In this document: in pieces, positions 61,373 to 64,000 of the stretch | Numbering within the stretch: position 1 is the first letter of the stretch | How the letters are laid out: each line of letters starts with the position of its first letter | From: Maribacter hydrothermalis | Lineage (GTDB): Bacteria > Bacteroidota > Bacteroidia > Flavobacteriales > Flavobacteriaceae | Reading direction: 5' to 3' | Length of the DNA: 64,000 bases | Assembly: GCF_001913155.1 (NCBI RefSeq) | Contig: NZ_CP018760.1 | Location: 372,001 to 436,000 of the forward strand | Made by a program: the position numbers and the translations under genes | Notes under the pieces: model-generated | Database searches by the model: none | The model's input: only the letters and a program-made list of their open reading frames with translations | What the model was told of the DNA's origin: nothing

Positions 61373-64000
61373 TTATAGATTGCCCAATTGGTATTGTAAC
61401 TCAATGGCCTGTTGGTTATACTGATTGATAAATTGTAAATGGTTTTGCTTGATTCTTATGGCACTGTTCAAGATTGTGATATAGTTTACATAATCAATTT
61501 CACCTTCTTTTGAAGCAAGTTCTGCTGTTGTAATCTGTTCTTCAGCTAAAATTAACGCACCTTTTTGATAATAATCAAGTGTCTTTTGGGTCTTTTCCAA
61601 GGATTTTAAAAGTTGGGAAACCCTACTTTCTGTTATGGCCTTCTGTTCCAGATACTGGTTTTCGGCAACCATCGCATCTGCCTTAGCGGCCTTGACCCTT
61701 GATTTTTGCGGTAAGAACCACAATGGAATACTTATACCTGCTTGATATGCACTAAATCCAGATATATCATTATATTTAAGCTTATCATAACTAATACTAA
61801 ATTTTGGAAGGAATTCTGATTTTTCTACCCCAATGTTTGCTTTGCTTACCTCGGCATTTTGCAATGAATACTGCAACAATGGATTATTTGCAACAGATGA
61901 AGAATCAAAATCAGCCAAAAAATTTATCGGTTCATAAGTAGATCCTACGGTTTCAATTTCTTGATCAATCCCCAAATACTGTTTCAAAGCTCTTTTTGCT
62001 ATTTCTATATCATCATAAGCCTGTTGTCGTAATACCTGTATCTGTTGATATTCAGAAGAGGCTGCAATAAATTCCAGTTTTCCGGTTTCTCCCGTATCAT
62101 AACGAGATTCTGCTGCCATCCTAAAATTTGCATATACACTGTCCAGTTGTTCCGCAAAACGCAATTGCGCCTTATTGTAATTGATGAGATCGTATGCTTG
62201 CATCACATTACGCACCAACTGTTGTTCGCTTAGAGCATAAAATTTTTCTCCAAGTTGGGTACGTTCTTTGTAGTACTTGGATTTTGAGAAACCAGATAAC
62301 AAATCTATATTGCCCTGTTGCACACCATAAGTTCGCAAAGCTCCCTGCTGTACACCTTGATCTTCCCTACCTGTATATAAGGAAGTACTCCCCAGATCGA
62401 AGCTTGTTCCTTTCATGGCACGCTCTCGCTCTATAAAAGCCTGACTTTCCTTTAGCGATGGGTAATTCTGTTTTGCCATTGCAATGGCTTCGTCTATAGT
62501 CAAGGTCTTTGATATTGTAACACCTGAACTCGCGTCTTGAGCAACGGCAGTTCCTGAAGCCATCAAACCACCAATCATTAATAATATGGTTATAATGTTC
62601 GTGGATTTGTTTATATAACTTACATCACCATCAGTATTGTTTCGTTCCTTTCTTGATTCCAACCAATAATACAATACCGGAAGGACTACAAGGGTTAAAA
62701 ACGTGGCCGTAAGCAATCCGCCAATAACTACTGTTGCCAATGGTCGCTGTACCTCGGCACCTCCCGAGGTAGAAATCGCCATTGGGATAAAGCCCATAAT
62801 GGCCGCCGTTGCGGTTAGCAAAATTGGTCGTAACCGTTCGTGTGTTGCTTCGTATATTCGTTTCCTTAAGTCTGTCATTCCACTTTCTTTTAATTCGTTG
62901 AATTTGTTTATCAGTACCAAACCGTTCAATACCGCAACTCCAAAGAGCACGATAAATCCGACTCCCGCTGAAATACTAAAGGGCATTCCCCGTATCCAAA
63001 GCGCAAACACGCCACCAATGGCCGCCAGAGGCACTGCTATATAAATCATTACCGACTGCGAGAACGAGCTCAATGCAAAATAGAGCAATATGAATATCAG
63101 AAAAAGTGCAATAGGTACTACAATCATCAATCGGTCTGACGCACGTTGCAGGTTTTCAAACGAACCTCCGTAGGTTACAAAATAACCTGGTGGCAGTTTC
63201 ACTTCCGTTTCCAGTTTTTGCTGAATTTCCTCGACCATCGATTTTACATCTCGCCCACGAACATTGACTCCTACCGAAATACGACGCGAGGTATTGTCCC
63301 TTGAAATCTGCATTGGGCCAGGTTTGTAACTGATGTCCGCTACTTCCTTTAACGGTACTTGGGCACCATTTGGTAAATCGATATATAGATTTTTAAGGCT
63401 GTTGATGTCCTGTCTAAAGTCCTTCGCCAAACGAATGACAACATCAAAGCGTTTTTCGCCTTCAAAAATCACCCCTGCCGCTTCTCCTGAAAAGGCGGCA
63501 CTTACATAATCATTCAGCTTATCAACGGTTACACCGTACTGTGCCATTTTTGCACGATTGTATTCTACCGTCATCTGTGGCAAACCACTCGTGGCTTCCA
63601 CATTGAGGTCGGCCGCTCCGGGAACGCTTCTGATAACCGCTGCGATTTCCTGAACCTTATCTGCCAACACGCCCAAATCTTCTCCGTACAATTTGATGGC
63701 CACGTCCTCACGAACACCCGTAAGCAATTCGTTAAAACGAAGTTCCACAGGTTGCGTAAACACGAAATTCACACCGGGAACAACTGAAATTTTTTCCTGT
63801 ATTTTTTCTATGAGTTCTTCTTTGCTATCTGCGGAAGTCCATTTGTTCTTATCCTTTTCAAGAATGATATAGCTATCGGCAATGTCCATTGGCATTGGGT
63901 CTGTTGGTATTTCGGCCACACCAATCCTTGAAACCACTGTTTTTACTTCAGGAAATTCATTGATTAAATTTTGAAGTTTTTTTGAAGCTTCAATTGATTC
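61373..64000 (-). CDS. RND heavy-metal pump CzcA/CusA fused to TolC-type outer-membrane protein (5' end outside the window)
   Basis: The gene runs in frame to base 64000, so only the C-terminal 875 residues are seen. The first part is the second half of a CzcA/CusA permease (GVGFIVLFGVAVLNGLVLIN, RPILLTATAAIMGFIP, RPLATVVIGGLLTATFLTL). A second signal-like segment (about residue 480) then leads to a complete TolC-type channel (LTIDEAIAMAKQNYPSLKES, LRFAEQLDSVYANFRMAA). This pump-channel fusion is known in Bacteroidota. It moves metal from periplasm or cytosol straight out. Confidence 0.9.
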   Translation of the reverse strand, partial: ESIEASKKLQNLINEFPEVKTVVSRIGVAEIPTDPMPMDIADSYIILEKDKNKWTSADSKEELIEKIQEKISVVPGVNFVFTQPVELRFNELLTGVREDVAIKLYGEDLGVLADKVQEIAAVIRSVPGAADLNVEATSGLPQMTVEYNRAKMAQYGVTVDKLNDYVSAAFSGEAAGVIFEGEKRFDVVIRLAKDFRQDINSLKNLYIDLPNGAQVPLKEVADISYKPGPMQISRDNTSRRISVGVNVRGRDVKSMVEEIQQKLETEVKLPPGYFVTYGGSFENLQRASDRLMIVVPIALFLIFILLYFALSSFSQSVMIYIAVPLAAIGGVFALWIRGMPFSISAGVGFIVLFGVAVLNGLVLINKFNELKESGMTDLRKRIYEATHERLRPILLTATAAIMGFIPMAISTSGGAEVQRPLATVVIGGLLTATFLTLVVLPVLYYWLESRKERNNTDGDVSYINKSTNIITILLMIGGLMASGTAVAQDASSGVTISKTLTIDEAIAMAKQNYPSLKESQAFIERERAMKGTSFDLGSTSLYTGREDQGVQQGALRTYGVQQGNIDLLSGFSKSKYYKERTQLGEKFYALSEQQLVRNVMQAYDLINYNKAQLRFAEQLDSVYANFRMAAESRYDTGETGKLEFIAASSEYQQIQVLRQQAYDDIEIAKRALKQYLGIDQEIETVGSTYEPINFLADFDSSSVANNPLLQYSLQNAEVSKANIGVEKSEFLPKFSISYDKLKYNDISGFSAYQAGISIPLWFLPQKSRVKAAKADAMVAENQYLEQKAITESRVSQLLKSLEKTQKTLDYYQKGALILAEEQITTAELASKEGEIDYVNYITILNSAIRIKQNHLQFINQYNQQAIELQYQLGNL

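Overview
The window looks like the chromosome of a marine Flavobacteriaceae-type Bacteroidota. The DNA is AT-rich. Recognisable promoters carry the Bacteroidota -7 element (TAnnTTTG). Ribosome binding sites are weak. There is a GH29 fucosidase lipoprotein, and an RteC/Tra-type conjugative module that is known only from this phylum. No intact rRNA or tRNA gene and no CRISPR array is present. All product names come from reading motifs; no database search was run.

Region 1 (1-24,430) is chromosomal. After a fucosidase gene it holds a dense stress/microaerobic-type cluster: a PPOX-fold flavoprotein, a sigma-70-like protein, a P2-type cation ATPase, uracil phosphoribosyltransferase, an SDR, a TerB-like protein, a PAS histidine kinase, a response regulator fused to a CRP/FNR-type regulator, six tandem-domain universal stress proteins, a thioredoxin, an eRF1-like small protein, an MscS channel, an ATP-cone/Mrr nuclease fusion, a beta-CASP metallo-beta-lactamase, a lipoprotein, a UbiB-family kinase and an MgtC/DUF4010 membrane protein. 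The main discovery is here. Eight intergenic 14-bp sites of the form (C/A)TGAY-N4-RTCA(T/G) lie exactly 22 bp from a -7-like box in up to ten promoter directions. This is the geometry of a class II CRP/FNR activator site (centre about -41.5). The REC-CRP protein inside the cluster keeps the Glu and Arg of the recognition helix that read TGA half-sites, so it is the obvious candidate regulator.

Region 2 (24,430-35,710) is bounded by two fragments of a tRNA 3' end that share a 17-bp core (24,840 and 35,316), which suggests a 10.5-kb island. It holds two serine beta-lactamase-fold hydrolases, a DJ-1/PfpI protein, an NAD(P)-binding protein, two outer-membrane-type proteins, an ECF sigma factor with a coupled membrane protein, and a TolB/TPR/AraC regulator. 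Two related 26-bp palindromes, each 19 bp upstream of a -7 box, precede the sigma operon and the hydrolase operon.

Region 3 (35,710-64,000) is an integrative conjugative element or its remnant. It starts with an unusual half-asparaginase/membrane-LuxR pair, then RteC, an excisionase-like HTH, a replication-type HTH protein, a DnaC-like ATPase and an EEP nuclease. The cargo follows: an esterase, a MocR regulator, a truncated second copy of the EEP gene, and a two-gene ATPase + DUF262/DUF1524 module that is probably anti-phage. A decayed serine recombinase and an amidase gene come next. The transfer operon traE-F-G-I-J-K-M-N lacks recognisable traH, traL and traO-Q. It is followed by an opposing metal-resistance operon (RND pump fused to TolC, adaptor, PII-like protein, Fur, DUF3703, P1B-4 ATPase) that runs off the right edge.
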